This document shows, in pieces, positions 33,384-42,431 of a DNA stretch of 64,000 nt. Under the pieces are notes generated by a model. It searched no databases. It had not been told where the DNA came from and saw nothing but the letters and a program-made list of their open reading frames with translations. The DNA comes from 40CM-4-69-5 sp036556905 (GTDB taxonomy: Bacteria > Methylomirabilota > Methylomirabilia > Rokubacteriales > CSP1-6): the NCBI GenBank assembly GCA_036556905.1, contig DATBIM010000156.1:62001-126000 (forward strand). Reading direction: 5' to 3'. The position numbers were made by a program, and so were the translations under genes. Positions within the stretch are counted from its first letter, which is position 1; every line of letters begins with the position of its first letter.

Positions 33384-35522
33384 ATGACCCACAGCGTTCA
33401 CATGGAGATCAACGGCTCCCCCCTGTCCATCGAGACGGGCAAGGTCGCGAAGCAGGCGGAAGGCGCGGTCGTCGTCCGTCACGGCGGGACGATCGTCCTC
33501 GCCACCTGCGTCGCCGCCCGGACCGCCACCGAGGGGCAGGACTTCTTTCCCCTCACCGTGGAGTATCGGGAGCGGGCCTACGCGGGCGGCCGGATCCCCG
33601 GCGGCTATTTCAAGCGCGAGGGGCGACCCGCCGAGCACGAGATCCTCACCTCCCGGCTCATCGACCGACCCGTTCGTCCCCTGTTCCCCAAGGGCTTTCG
33701 CAACGAGGTGCAGGTGATCTGCCTGACCATCTCCGCCGACGGGCAGAACGAGGCTGACGTCCTGGCCATGAACGGCGCCTCCGCCGCGCTCTGTCTGTCG
33801 GGTATCCCCTTCGACGGTCCCGTCGGAGCGGTCCGGGTCGGCCTGATCGAGGGCAAGCTGGTGGCCAACCCCACGGTTGCCCAGCAGCAGCTTTCCGCGC
33901 TGGAGCTGGTCATCGCGGGAACGGCCGAGGCCGTGCTGATGGTGGAGGCTGGAGCCAAGGAAGTGTCCGAGGAGACCATGGTCGAGGCGATCGCCTTCGG
34001 CCACGCCGAGTGCCGGCGCCTGGCCGGGCTCCAGAAGGAGCTCGTGCAGCGGGCCGGCAAATCGCGCTGGCCCTTCGATCCCGAGGCGGGGCGTGATCGG
34101 CAGCTGGAGGCTCGGGTGGCGACGCTGGTTGCCGACCGTCTGGGGCCGGCGCTGGGTATCGCCGAGAAGCAGGCGCGGGCCGAGGCCCTGGGGAAGCTCT
34201 TCGACGAGGTGATGCAGGCCCTGGGCGACGAGGCCAAACGGCCCGCGGCCCGGGAGGCCTTCGAAGCGCTGGAAGCCGCCGAGGTTCGCCGGATGATCGT
34301 GGATCGCGGTGTCCGGATCGATGGCCGCAAGGTCAGCGAGATCCGGCCCATCACCGTCGACATGGCCTATCTGCCCCGCGCCCACGGCTCGGCGATCTTC
34401 ACCCGAGGCGAAACTCAGGCCCTGGTCTCGTCCACGCTGGGCACCAAGTCCGACGAGCAGAAGATCGAGCTGCTGGAGGGTGAGACGTACCGCCACTTCA
34501 TGCTGCACTACAACTTCCCCTCGTTCTCGGTGGGTGAAGTCCGGCGCTTCGGCTCTCCGGGACGACGCGAGATCGGCCACGGGGCCCTGGCCGAGCGGGC
34601 GGTGGCCGCGGTACTCCCCGCCAAGGAGGAGTTTCCCTACACGATTCGGATCGTCTCCGACATCCTGGAATCCAATGGTTCGAGCTCGATGGCCACGGTG
34701 TGCGGGGCCTCGCTGGCGCTGATGGACGCGGGGGTGCCCCTGAAGAGTCACGTGGCCGGCATCGCCATGGGCCTGGTGAAGGAGGGCGAACGCTACGGGA
34801 TCCTCACCGACATCATGGGCACCGAGGACCACTACGGGGACATGGACTTCAAGGTGGCCGGGACCGAGAAGGGCGTGACCGCGTTGCAGATGGACATCAA
34901 GATCGCCGGCGTCTCCACGGAGATCATGCGGGCGGCCCTGGCCCAGGCCCGCGAGGCCCGGCTGTTCGTGCTGGCCAAGATGCGAGAAGCCATCGAGCGC
35001 CCGCGGCCGGAGCTCTCACCGTACGCACCCCGTTTCGTCACCATCAAGATCCGGCCCGAGAAGATCCGGGAGATCATCGGCCCCGGCGGCAAGGTGGTCC
35101 GGGGGATCCAGGAGCAGACGGGCACCAAGATCGACATCGAGGACGACGGTCGGGTCACGGTCTTCTCGCCCGATGCCGCCTCGGTCCAGCGAGCGATCGG
35201 GATGATCCAGGACATCACCCGCGAGGTGGAGGTCGACCGCATCTACGTGGGCAAGGTCAAGAAGATCGTGGAGTTCGGCGCCTTCGTCGAGGTCATCCCC
35301 AACACCGAAGGGCTGCTCCACATCTCGCAGATCGCCGAGTCGCGCATCCGCTCGGTGCAGGATGTGCTCAGTGAAGGCGACGAGGTCGCCGTCAAGGTCA
35401 TCGAGGTCGACAGCAACGGCAAGATGCGGCTGAGTCGCAAGATGGCCCTGCGCGAGCAACCGGCGTTGAGTGGCCGGGAGAAGCTCAAGAACCCCAACGC
35501 GGCGAATCCACCCCGTGACTGA
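33384..35522 (+). CDS. pnp: Polyribonucleotide nucleotidyltransferase (PNPase)
   Basis: A 712-residue PNPase, the phosphorolytic 3'-5' exoribonuclease of mRNA decay. The first RNase PH domain contains the RRPIRPLFPKGF-type segment DRPVRPLFPKGFRNEV near 93. The second catalytic core includes GTEDHYGDMDFKVAGTEKG near 480. KH (GPGGKVVRGIQEQTG near 570) and S1 (VGKVKKIVEFGAFVEV near 625) domains follow in the usual order. ATG at 33384 gives the canonical N-terminus. It overlaps the next gene by 8 bases. Confidence 0.97.
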   Translation: MTHSVHMEINGSPLSIETGKVAKQAEGAVVVRHGGTIVLATCVAARTATEGQDFFPLTVEYRERAYAGGRIPGGYFKREGRPAEHEILTSRLIDRPVRPLFPKGFRNEVQVICLTISADGQNEADVLAMNGASAALCLSGIPFDGPVGAVRVGLIEGKLVANPTVAQQQLSALELVIAGTAEAVLMVEAGAKEVSEETMVEAIAFGHAECRRLAGLQKELVQRAGKSRWPFDPEAGRDRQLEARVATLVADRLGPALGIAEKQARAEALGKLFDEVMQALGDEAKRPAAREAFEALEAAEVRRMIVDRGVRIDGRKVSEIRPITVDMAYLPRAHGSAIFTRGETQALVSSTLGTKSDEQKIELLEGETYRHFMLHYNFPSFSVGEVRRFGSPGRREIGHGALAERAVAAVLPAKEEFPYTIRIVSDILESNGSSSMATVCGASLALMDAGVPLKSHVAGIAMGLVKEGERYGILTDIMGTEDHYGDMDFKVAGTEKGVTALQMDIKIAGVSTEIMRAALAQAREARLFVLAKMREAIERPRPELSPYAPRFVTIKIRPEKIREIIGPGGKVVRGIQEQTGTKIDIEDDGRVTVFSPDAASVQRAIGMIQDITREVEVDRIYVGKVKKIVEFGAFVEVIPNTEGLLHISQIAESRIRSVQDVLSEGDEVAVKVIEVDSNGKMRLSRKMALREQPALSGREKLKNPNAANPPRD

Positions 35523-36798
35523 AGACTACAAGAAGAGCCGCCTGCCCAACGGCATCCGGATCATCTCGGAGGAGATGACCCACGTGCGCTCGGTCGCCGT
35601 GGGCGTGTGGGTGGAAACGGGCTCGCGGCACGAAGCCGAGGATCGGGGGGGCGTCTCCCACCTCATCGAGCACCTGGTCTTCAAGGGGACGGCCACCCGG
35701 AGCGCGGAGGAGATCGCCCGGACCATGGATTCGGTGGGGGGGCAGATGGACGCCTTCACCACCAAGGAGCACACCTGCTTCTATGTGCAGGTGCTGGACG
35801 AGCACCTGCCCCTGGCCGTGGATCTGCTCACCGATGTCCTGCTGCGCCCGCGCTTCGATGCCGACGAGCTGGAGCGCGAGAAGAGCGTGGTGCTGCAAGA
35901 GATCAAGATGGTGGAGGACACCCCCGACGACCTCATCCACGATCTCTTCTCGGCCCACGTGTGGGCCGGACACCCGCTGGGCCGGCCCATTCTGGGCTCC
36001 CGGGAGGCGGTGGAAGGGTATGGGCGGGACATCGTCCACGCCCACTTCGTGGAACACTACGTGCCGGCGAAGATCATCATCGCGGTGGCCGGCAACGTGA
36101 CGCACGAACGGGCCGTCCAGCTCTTCAGCGCCGACTTCAATGGCTTCACGCTGCCTCCCGCGGAGGGGATGAGCCCGTCGCCGGTGATGCGGGCGGGGGT
36201 GAACATCGTCCACAAGCCCCTCGAGCAGGTGCACCTGGTGATGGGGTTCCCCGGCCTGAGCCACGGCGCGCCCGAGCGCTACGCGCTCTACCTGCTCAAT
36301 GACATCGTGGGGGGCAGCATGTCGTCCCGGCTCTTCCAGGAGGTGCGGGAGCGCCAGGGCCTGGTCTACTCGATCCACTCCGGCGTCCAGCCCTTCCGGG
36401 ATACCGGCCTCCTCTACGTCTATGCGGCCACCGACGGCACGAACTTCTCCAAAGTGCTCAAGGCCCTGCTCAAGGAGCTGCGGAGCCTCAAGAAGGATGG
36501 CGTGTCGCTCGATGAGCTCAAGCGGGCCAAGGACCACCTCAAGGGCAGCTTGATGCTGTCGCTGGAGTCCACCTCCAGCCGCATGAACCGCCTGGCCAAG
36601 CACGAGATGCACCTCGGGTCGTTCCTCACGATGGACGCCATGCTGGCGGCCATCGACGGCGTCCGCCACGAGGAGGTGCAGGCGCTGGTCAGCGAGCTGC
36701 TCGACGAGGACCGCCTGGCCCTGACCACCTACGGGCCCCTCGACCGCCGTCACCTGCCGCGCGATCTAAGGGCGGAAGGGACGTCGACGGGACCATGA
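35515..36798 (+). CDS. M16 family zinc peptidase (PqqL/MPP-like)
   Basis: A 427-residue peptidase of the M16B processing-peptidase type. The inverted zinc motif HLIEH lies near residue 48, with the downstream Glu in ELEREKSVVLQEIKMVEDTP near 125. The second half contains ERQGLVYSIHS near 285, the conserved substrate-binding segment. Such genes directly follow pnp in many bacteria. Its natural substrate is unknown. GTG at 35515 overlaps the pnp stop by 8 bases. A perfect hairpin follows the stop closely. Confidence 0.92.
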   Translation: MTEDYKKSRLPNGIRIISEEMTHVRSVAVGVWVETGSRHEAEDRGGVSHLIEHLVFKGTATRSAEEIARTMDSVGGQMDAFTTKEHTCFYVQVLDEHLPLAVDLLTDVLLRPRFDADELEREKSVVLQEIKMVEDTPDDLIHDLFSAHVWAGHPLGRPILGSREAVEGYGRDIVHAHFVEHYVPAKIIIAVAGNVTHERAVQLFSADFNGFTLPPAEGMSPSPVMRAGVNIVHKPLEQVHLVMGFPGLSHGAPERYALYLLNDIVGGSMSSRLFQEVRERQGLVYSIHSGVQPFRDTGLLYVYAATDGTNFSKVLKALLKELRSLKKDGVSLDELKRAKDHLKGSLMLSLESTSSRMNRLAKHEMHLGSFLTMDAMLAAIDGVRHEEVQALVSELLDEDRLALTTYGPLDRRHLPRDLRAEGTSTGP

Positions 36799-36800
36799 AG

Positions 36801-36828
36801 TTGGAGGGGGCGGAGACGCCCCCTCCAA
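36801..36828 (+). terminator. Perfect hairpin with GAGA loop after the M16 peptidase
   Basis: A 12-base-pair perfect stem, TTGGAGGGGGCG / CGCCCCCTCCAA, closed by a GAGA (GNRA-type) tetraloop, starts 2 bases after the peptidase stop. No T-run follows. It probably marks the end of the rpsO-pnp transcript. The CCCCCTCC of its right arm recurs in the tandem repeats downstream. Confidence 0.55.
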
Positions 36829-36841
36829 ACCTCCCCATCCA

Positions 36842-36964
36842 GTTGGCGGCCGCACACGGTCCCCCTCCACCCCGTTCGGTTGGCGGCCGCACACGGTCCC
36901 CCTCCAATTCTCCCCCGTTCGGTTGGCGGCACACGGCACCCCTCCACACCTCTCCCGGTCTGCG
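36842..36964. repeat. Degenerate tandem repeat upstream of the purine operon
   Basis: Three tandem units begin with GTTGGCGGC at 36842, 36879 and 36922. Units 1 (37 bases) and 2 (43 bases) share GTTGGCGGCCGCACACGG followed by TCCCCCTCCA and a CCCCGTTCG end; unit 2 has a 6-base insertion. Unit 3 is diverged (GTTGGCGGCACACGGCACCCC). The block fills most of the 208-base gap before purB. Open frames on the minus strand through it only reflect the repeats. Function unknown. Confidence 0.75.
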
Positions 36965-36971
36965 CGAGGCC

Positions 36972-37000
36972 TTCCCACGCCCGGAGTTTTGCTCTAAGGT
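36972..37000 (+). promoter_or_regulatory. Candidate promoter of the purine operon
   Basis: TTCCCA (36972-36977), a 17-base spacer and TAAGGT (36995-37000) end 6 bases before the purB GTG. There is no Shine-Dalgarno ahead of that GTG. If functional, it would make purB a leaderless message. The hexamers are moderate matches (about 4 and 3-4 of 6). No purine riboswitch or PurR-type operator was recognised. Confidence 0.4.
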
Positions 37001-37006
37001 GGGGGC

Positions 37007-38317
37007 GTGATCGAACGCTACACGCGTCCGGCCATGGGGCGTCTCTGGAGTGACGAGGGAAAGTACGCTACCTGGTTGCGCGTGGAGCTGGCCGTGTGCG
37101 AGGCCTATGCCCGGCGCGGCCGCATCCCCCCCGACGCCCTGGCCCGCATCCGGGCTCGGGCTCGGGTCGACCTGCCGCGCATCCAGGAATTCCAGGTCAG
37201 GGTCAAGCACGAGATGATCGCGCTGCTCAGCAGCCTGGAGGAGCAGCTGGGGACGGACTCGCGGTTCGTCCACATCGGATTGACCAGCAACGACGTCTGG
37301 GACACCGCGCTGGCCCTGCAGCTCGGCCAGGCGGCAGCGCTGTTGCTGACTGGCCAGGAGCGGCTGCGGGAGGCCGTGGGGGCCCTGGCCCGCCGCCACA
37401 AGGACACCGTGATCGTCGGGCGAACGCACGGCGTGCACGCCGAGCCCACCACCTTTGGGCTCAAGGCCGCCGTCTGGTACACCGAGGCCGGCCGCAACCT
37501 CGAGCGCCTGCAGCGGGCCCGCACCGCGGTCATGGTGGGCAAGCTCTCGGGGGCGGTGGGCAACTTCGCCCACGTCGAGCCCGACCTGGAGCTCGAGGTG
37601 TGTCAGGAGCTGGGGCTGACCCCGGCCGCTGTCAGCACCCAGATCGTGCAGCGGGACCGCCACGCCGAGTTCTCTACGGCTCTGGCCATCGCCGCCGCCT
37701 CCCTGGAGAAGATCGCCCTCGAGGTCCGTGGCCTCCAGCGCACGGAGGTGCTGGAGGTGCAGGAGCCGTTCGCCGAGGGTCAGAAGGGATCGAGCGCGAT
37801 GCCGCACAAGCGGAATCCCGAGCTGAGCGAGCGCATCTGCGGGCTGGCCCGGGTCATCCGGAGCAACGCGCTGGCTGCCCTCGAGAACGTGGCCCTCTGG
37901 CACGAGCGCGACATCAGTCATTCCTCGGTGGAGCGGGTGATCTTGCCAGACTCCACGATCCTGCTCGACTATCTGCTCGACCTGACCACGACCGTGGTGG
38001 AGGGCCTCGAGGTGGACCCGGCGCGGATGGCCGACAACCTCGACCTCAGCTACGGCCTGGTGTACTCGCAGAGGGTGCTGCTCAAGCTGACCGAGGCCGG
38101 CCTGCCCCGGCAGGTCGCCTACGAGCTGGTGCAGCGGCACGCCATGCGGGCCTGGCGCGAGCGCCGACCCTTTCTGGAGCTCCTGGCCGGCGATCCCGAG
38201 GTCAGCGACCGGTTGGGCGCGGCCGGGCTCAAGGAGTGCTTCGACCCCGCCTGGTTCTTGCGGCATGTCGACACGATCTTTCGTCGGGCCGGGCTGATCC
38301 CGGAGGGGAAGCGATGA
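37007..38317 (+). CDS. purB: Adenylosuccinate lyase
   Basis: A 436-residue fumarase-superfamily lyase that acts twice in purine synthesis, on SAICAR and on adenylosuccinate. Signature sequences are TSNDVWDTALALQL near 98, GRTHGVHAEPTTFG near 138 with a catalytic His, and the flexible-loop motif GSSAMPHKRNPELSE near 264 with the catalytic Ser. It heads the purine operon and overlaps purC by four bases. The GTG start follows a putative -10 element with no room for a Shine-Dalgarno. Confidence 0.96.
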   Translation: MIERYTRPAMGRLWSDEGKYATWLRVELAVCEAYARRGRIPPDALARIRARARVDLPRIQEFQVRVKHEMIALLSSLEEQLGTDSRFVHIGLTSNDVWDTALALQLGQAAALLLTGQERLREAVGALARRHKDTVIVGRTHGVHAEPTTFGLKAAVWYTEAGRNLERLQRARTAVMVGKLSGAVGNFAHVEPDLELEVCQELGLTPAAVSTQIVQRDRHAEFSTALAIAAASLEKIALEVRGLQRTEVLEVQEPFAEGQKGSSAMPHKRNPELSERICGLARVIRSNALAALENVALWHERDISHSSVERVILPDSTILLDYLLDLTTTVVEGLEVDPARMADNLDLSYGLVYSQRVLLKLTEAGLPRQVAYELVQRHAMRAWRERRPFLELLAGDPEVSDRLGAAGLKECFDPAWFLRHVDTIFRRAGLIPEGKR

Positions 38318-39081
38318 AGACGACACCGATCCCGGCGGTGGAGCAGCGAGAGAAGCTGTACGAGGGCAAGGCCAAGATCGTCTACGCCACGAGCCGGCCG
38401 GACCTCATCGTGCAGTACTTCAAGGACGACGCCACCGCCTTCAACGCGCTGAAGCGGGGGACCATCGTCGGCAAGGGCGTGGTGAACAACCAGATGTCGG
38501 CGACCCTGTTCCGGCTGCTGGAGCGGGCCCGGGTGCCGACCCACTACGTGGCCACGCTCTCCGAGCGCGAGATGCTGTGCCGTCGCCTCGACATCATCCT
38601 GATCGAGGTGATCGTGCGCAACGTGGTGGCCGGCAGCCTGGCCAAGCGTACCGGGCTCGAGGAGGGGACCGCCATCGCCCCTCCGGTGGTCGAGCTCTAC
38701 TACAAGTCCGATGCGCTGGGCGATCCCATGATCAACGACGATCACGTCCGCATGCTGCGATTGGCCACGCCGCGGGAGCTCAGCTGGATCAGGCGCTCGG
38801 CCCTGCGGATCAACCAGGCGCTCCGCCCGCACCTGGCCCGGCGCGGCCTGCTCCTCGTTGACTTCAAGCTCGAGTTCGGTCGGGCCCGGGGCCGCCTGTA
38901 CCTGGGTGACGAGATCTCGCCGGACACGTGCCGGCTGTGGGATGCGCGCACGCGGGCCAAGCTCGACAAGGACCGCTTCCGCCAGGACCTGGGCGGTGTG
39001 GAGGAAGCCTACCAGGAGGTCTACCGCCGCGTGGTCACCGAAAGGGGCGGAGCCACGCGTGCCGCCGGCGCCAGCCAGTGA
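38314..39081 (+). CDS. purC: Phosphoribosylaminoimidazole-succinocarboxamide (SAICAR) synthase
   Basis: A 255-residue PurC that ligates aspartate to CAIR with ATP. Diagnostic motifs are KLYEGKAKIVYAT near 14, the EVIVRNVVAGSLAKR segment near 105, LLLVDFKLEFGR near 182 and LGDEISPDTCRLWD near 203. ATG overlaps purB (ATGA). Its product is cleaved by the upstream purB enzyme. Confidence 0.96.
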   Translation: MKTTPIPAVEQREKLYEGKAKIVYATSRPDLIVQYFKDDATAFNALKRGTIVGKGVVNNQMSATLFRLLERARVPTHYVATLSEREMLCRRLDIILIEVIVRNVVAGSLAKRTGLEEGTAIAPPVVELYYKSDALGDPMINDDHVRMLRLATPRELSWIRRSALRINQALRPHLARRGLLLVDFKLEFGRARGRLYLGDEISPDTCRLWDARTRAKLDKDRFRQDLGGVEEAYQEVYRRVVTERGGATRAAGASQ

Positions 39082-39155
39082 CCGGGCGTGACGGAGCCAC
39101 CCGTGCCTAGAGCAGGCCACCCGCGGTTCGCGCCGGCCGCCGAGTCATCGCTACA

Positions 39156-39389
39156 ATGAAGATCCGGGTCCTGGTTCGGCTCAAGCCGGGCATCCTCGAT
39201 GTGCAGGGCGCGGCGGTGAAGCGCGCTCTCGTCGGTCTCGGGTTCCCCGACGTAGCGGACCTCCGGGTCGGCAAAGTGATCGAGGTGGACGTGGATGCGC
39301 CCAGTGAGGCCCAGGCGCGCAGCCGGGCCGACGAGATGTGCCGGAAGCTGCTGGCGAACCCGGTGCTCGAGGACTACACGATCGAATGA
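39156..39389 (+). CDS. purS: FGAM synthase subunit PurS
   Basis: A 77-residue PurS, the small subunit holding PurL and PurQ together in the three-part FGAM synthase. It starts KIRVLVRLKPGILDVQGAA and ends MCRKLLANPVLEDYTIE, both characteristic. It lies 74 bases after purC and is followed by a hairpin in the purS-purQ gap. Presence of PurS agrees with the short PurL encoded here. Confidence 0.95.
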   Translation: MKIRVLVRLKPGILDVQGAAVKRALVGLGFPDVADLRVGKVIEVDVDAPSEAQARSRADEMCRKLLANPVLEDYTIE

Positions 39390-39402
39390 GCCGGCCCGCC
39401 AC

Positions 39403-39431
39403 CTTGCCGCCGCCCTCCTGGCGGCGGTAAG
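39403..39431 (+). other. Intercistronic hairpin between purS and purQ
   Basis: CTTGCCGCCGCC and GGCGGCGGTAAG pair over 12 positions with a single G-U pair, around a CTCCT loop. It lies 14 bases after the purS stop and before the purQ Shine-Dalgarno (AGGAGGAG, 39447-39454). No T-run follows. It may be an mRNA-stabilising or processing stem that tunes subunit levels. Confidence 0.45.
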
Positions 39432-39466
39432 ATGGCGGTGCGGGCGAGGAGGAGAGGCCCGACTTG

Positions 39467-40180
39467 ATGAGATTCGGCGTGGTCGTATTCCCGGGCACGT
39501 GGAGCGACTGCGACTTCCACTACGTGATCTCGGAAGTCCTCAGGCAGCCAGTCAAATACGTGTGGCACCGCGACCGCAACCTGGACGACCTGGACTGCGT
39601 CATTCTCCCCGGCGGGTTCTCGTATGGCGACTATCTGAGGGCGGGTGCGGTGGCCGGACGCTCCCCGGTGGTCGAGGCCCTGGGTCCCTTCATCGACCGG
39701 GGGGGCCATGTGCTGGGCTCCTGCAACGGGTTTCAGATTCTGTGTGAGGCCGGGCTCCTGCCGGGGGCCCTCATGCGCAACGAGTGCCTGCAGTATCGCT
39801 GCCAGTCCACGCATCTCGTCGTCGACAACGTGGACACACCGTTTACCCGGGGCCTGCGACCGGGCCAGATCCTGGGCATGCCGATCTCCCACGGGGAGGG
39901 CAAGTACTACTGCGACGTGGCGACCCTGGCCCGGCTCAAGCAGAACAACCGGATCGTCTTCCGGTACGCCACCGCGGATGGGCAGGTGACGCGCGCGGCC
40001 AACCCCAACGGGTCGCTGGAGAACATCGCGGGCATTGTCAGCGAAGAGGGGACGGTCCTCGGGCTCATGCCGCATCCCGAGCGTGCGGCCGAGCGAACGA
40101 TGGGGGGCACCGACGGCCTTCTCATCTTTCAGTCCCTCCTCGGCAGTCTGGTCGAGGACGGCAGCTTCTTGAAGCGCTAG
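39467..40180 (+). CDS. purQ: FGAM synthase glutaminase subunit PurQ
   Basis: A 237-residue class I glutamine amidotransferase that supplies ammonia to PurL. The nucleophile Cys is in GSCNGFQILCEAG near residue 88, and the His-Glu pair is in LMPHPERAAE near 205. ILPGGFSYGDYLRAG near 46 is typical. ATG at 39467 is preferred over the adjacent in-frame TTG. It is 13 bases ahead of purL. Confidence 0.96.
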   Translation: MRFGVVVFPGTWSDCDFHYVISEVLRQPVKYVWHRDRNLDDLDCVILPGGFSYGDYLRAGAVAGRSPVVEALGPFIDRGGHVLGSCNGFQILCEAGLLPGALMRNECLQYRCQSTHLVVDNVDTPFTRGLRPGQILGMPISHGEGKYYCDVATLARLKQNNRIVFRYATADGQVTRAANPNGSLENIAGIVSEEGTVLGLMPHPERAAERTMGGTDGLLIFQSLLGSLVEDGSFLKR

Positions 40181-40193
40181 CGCTGGAGCTGGA

Positions 40194-42431
40194 TTGACGG
40201 GGTCGGAGCCCAAAGCGACACCGGACCTCGCCCGCGACCTCGGGCTCAGCGCCGACGAATACGACCGGATCATCCAGCGGCTCGGGCGTGAGCCGACCTA
40301 CACGGAGCTCGGCCTGTTCTCGGCCCTGTGGTCCGAGCACTGCGCCTACAAGCACTCTCGCGTGTTCCTGGCCCGGCTGCCCACCGAGGGATCGCGAGTG
40401 CTGCAGGGCCCCGGCGAGAATGCCGGCGCCCTGGACATCGGCGACGGGTGGGCGGTGGTGTTCAAGATCGAGAGCCACAACCACCCATCCTTCATCGAGC
40501 CCCTGCAGGGTGCGGCGACTGGCGTGGGCGGCATCCTCCGCGACATCTTCACGATGGGCGCGCGGCCCATCGCGATCCTCGACTCGCTCCGCTTCGGTGA
40601 TCCTGGGGAGCCCCGGACCCGCCGGTTGATCGAGGGGGTCGTCGCCGGCATCAGCTGGTACGGCAACTGCTTTGGATGCCCCACCGTCGGCGGTGAGATC
40701 GCCTTCGCGCCCGAGTATGGCGGTAACCCGCTCGTCAACGTGATGTGCATCGGGCTGGTCCGGGCGGATCGGATATTTCGGGCGCGAGCCGAGGGAGTGG
40801 GCAACCCCGTCTTCTACGTGGGGAACAAGACGGGACGCGATGGTATTCACGGCGCCACCATGGCCTCGGCCACCTTCGACGAGCACGCCGAGGAGCGCCG
40901 CCCGACGGTGCAGGTGGGCGACCCGTTCACGGAGAAGCTCCTGCTGGAGGCCTGCCTGGAGGCCATGAACAGGGGGGCCGTCGTGGGCATTCAGGATATG
41001 GGCGCCGCCGGCCTGGCCTGCTGCACCTCGGAGATGCCGGCGCGGGCGGGCACCGGCATGGAGGTGGAGCTCTCCCGCGTGCCTCAGCGCGAGACGGCCA
41101 TGACCCCGTACGAGATCCTCTTGTCCGAGTCCCAGGAGCGGATGCTGCTGGTCGCCGCCCGCGGCCGCGAGGACGAGGTGCGGCGCATCTTCGCCAAGTG
41201 GGAGCTGGACGCCGTGGAGGTCGGTCGGGTGACGGCCGACGGATGGCTCACCGTCCGTCACCATGGTGAGGTCGTGGCCCAGGTGCCGGTGCGCGCGCTG
41301 GCCGAGGCCCCGCGCTACGAGAAGCCGACGGTCCGTCCGGCGGGATTGAAGGAGCTGCAGACCTTCGATCCCCTGACGCTCACCGAGCCGGCCGATTACG
41401 ACGAGGCTCTGCACGCCCTGCTCGCCTCCCCCACCATCGCCTCCAAGGAGTGGGCGTACCGGCAGTACGACCAGCAGGTGGGCATCAACACGCTCGTCCT
41501 CCCCGGCTCGGACGCGGCGGTGCTCCGCATCAAGGGCACGCGGCGCGCGCTGGCGGTGGCCACCGACGGGAACGGTCGCCAGGTCCTGCTCGACCCTCGG
41601 CTCGGCGCCGCCCTGGCCGTTTGCGAGGCTGCCCGCAACGTGTCTTGCGCCGGGGGCCAGCCCCTGGGCGTGACCGATTGTCTGAACTTCGGATCGCCGG
41701 AGCGACCGGACATCCTCTGGCAGTTTGCCGAAGCGGTCGAAGGCATCGCCGAGGCCTGCCGGGCCCTCGAGCTGCCGGTAGTGGGCGGCAACGTTTCCTT
41801 CTACAATGAGACTGTTCAGGCGAAGGGCACGCCGCAGGCGATCCTGCCCACGCCGGTCATCGGTGTGGTCGGTGTCCTCGAGGACAGTGAGCGACTGGCG
41901 ACGCAGTGGTTCAAGGGGGCGGGACACCGAATCGCGCTGTTGGGGCCGGACACGGTAAGCCTGGGTGGTAGTGAGTACCTGTGGGCCCGGCATCGCCTGG
42001 TGGCCGGGGCGCTGGCGCCGCTGGATCTGGCGCTCGAGCGCCGCGTGCAGGCAGCGACCCAGGCGGCGGTGCGGGCCGGGTTGGCGCTGTCCGCCCACGA
42101 CTGCTCGGAAGGCGGGCTGGCAACAGCGCTGGCCGAAGGGTGTCTCACCGGCCCCGAGACTGTGGGTTGCACGATCGACGTGCCGGCCGCGACGCGACCG
42201 TCGCTGGCCCTGTTCGGAGAAGGCCCGTCGCGGGTGGTGATCTCCGTCGAGCCGGCCCGGAGCGCCGAGTTCGAGGGGCTGATGGCGGAGTCGGCGATTC
42301 CCTGGCGGTGGATCGGCACGACCGGGGGCGCACGTCTGAGGATCCGGGTCGGGTCCACGATCGCGATCGACACGGTGGTAGAGGGACTCGAGCACGCGTG
42401 GAGGAGGGGTTTTGAGCGCCACGTCGCGTGA
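40194..42431 (+). CDS. purL: FGAM synthase subunit PurL (short form)
   Basis: A 745-residue synthetase subunit, the short form requiring PurS and PurQ rather than the about 1300-residue fused enzyme. Key parts are LWSEHCAYKHSR near 47, the ATP-site motif KIESHNHPSFIEP near 92, GDPFTEKLLLEACLEA near 243 and the second-half ATP pseudo-site GGNVSFYNET near 537. It converts FGAR and glutamine-derived ammonia to FGAM. TTG at 40194 is the best start; its 3' end overlaps purF by 20 bases. Confidence 0.95.
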   Translation: MTGSEPKATPDLARDLGLSADEYDRIIQRLGREPTYTELGLFSALWSEHCAYKHSRVFLARLPTEGSRVLQGPGENAGALDIGDGWAVVFKIESHNHPSFIEPLQGAATGVGGILRDIFTMGARPIAILDSLRFGDPGEPRTRRLIEGVVAGISWYGNCFGCPTVGGEIAFAPEYGGNPLVNVMCIGLVRADRIFRARAEGVGNPVFYVGNKTGRDGIHGATMASATFDEHAEERRPTVQVGDPFTEKLLLEACLEAMNRGAVVGIQDMGAAGLACCTSEMPARAGTGMEVELSRVPQRETAMTPYEILLSESQERMLLVAARGREDEVRRIFAKWELDAVEVGRVTADGWLTVRHHGEVVAQVPVRALAEAPRYEKPTVRPAGLKELQTFDPLTLTEPADYDEALHALLASPTIASKEWAYRQYDQQVGINTLVLPGSDAAVLRIKGTRRALAVATDGNGRQVLLDPRLGAALAVCEAARNVSCAGGQPLGVTDCLNFGSPERPDILWQFAEAVEGIAEACRALELPVVGGNVSFYNETVQAKGTPQAILPTPVIGVVGVLEDSERLATQWFKGAGHRIALLGPDTVSLGGSEYLWARHRLVAGALAPLDLALERRVQAATQAAVRAGLALSAHDCSEGGLATALAEGCLTGPETVGCTIDVPAATRPSLALFGEGPSRVVISVEPARSAEFEGLMAESAIPWRWIGTTGGARLRIRVGSTIAIDTVVEGLEHAWRRGFERHVA

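Noticed and set aside
36842..36964. A CRISPR-like array
   Set aside because: Only three degenerate units, directly abutting without unique spacers of constant length, and no cas genes nearby.
36750..36978. Short minus-strand open frames through the tandem repeats
   Set aside because: The encoded peptide merely repeats with the DNA; there is no ribosome-binding site and no family resemblance.
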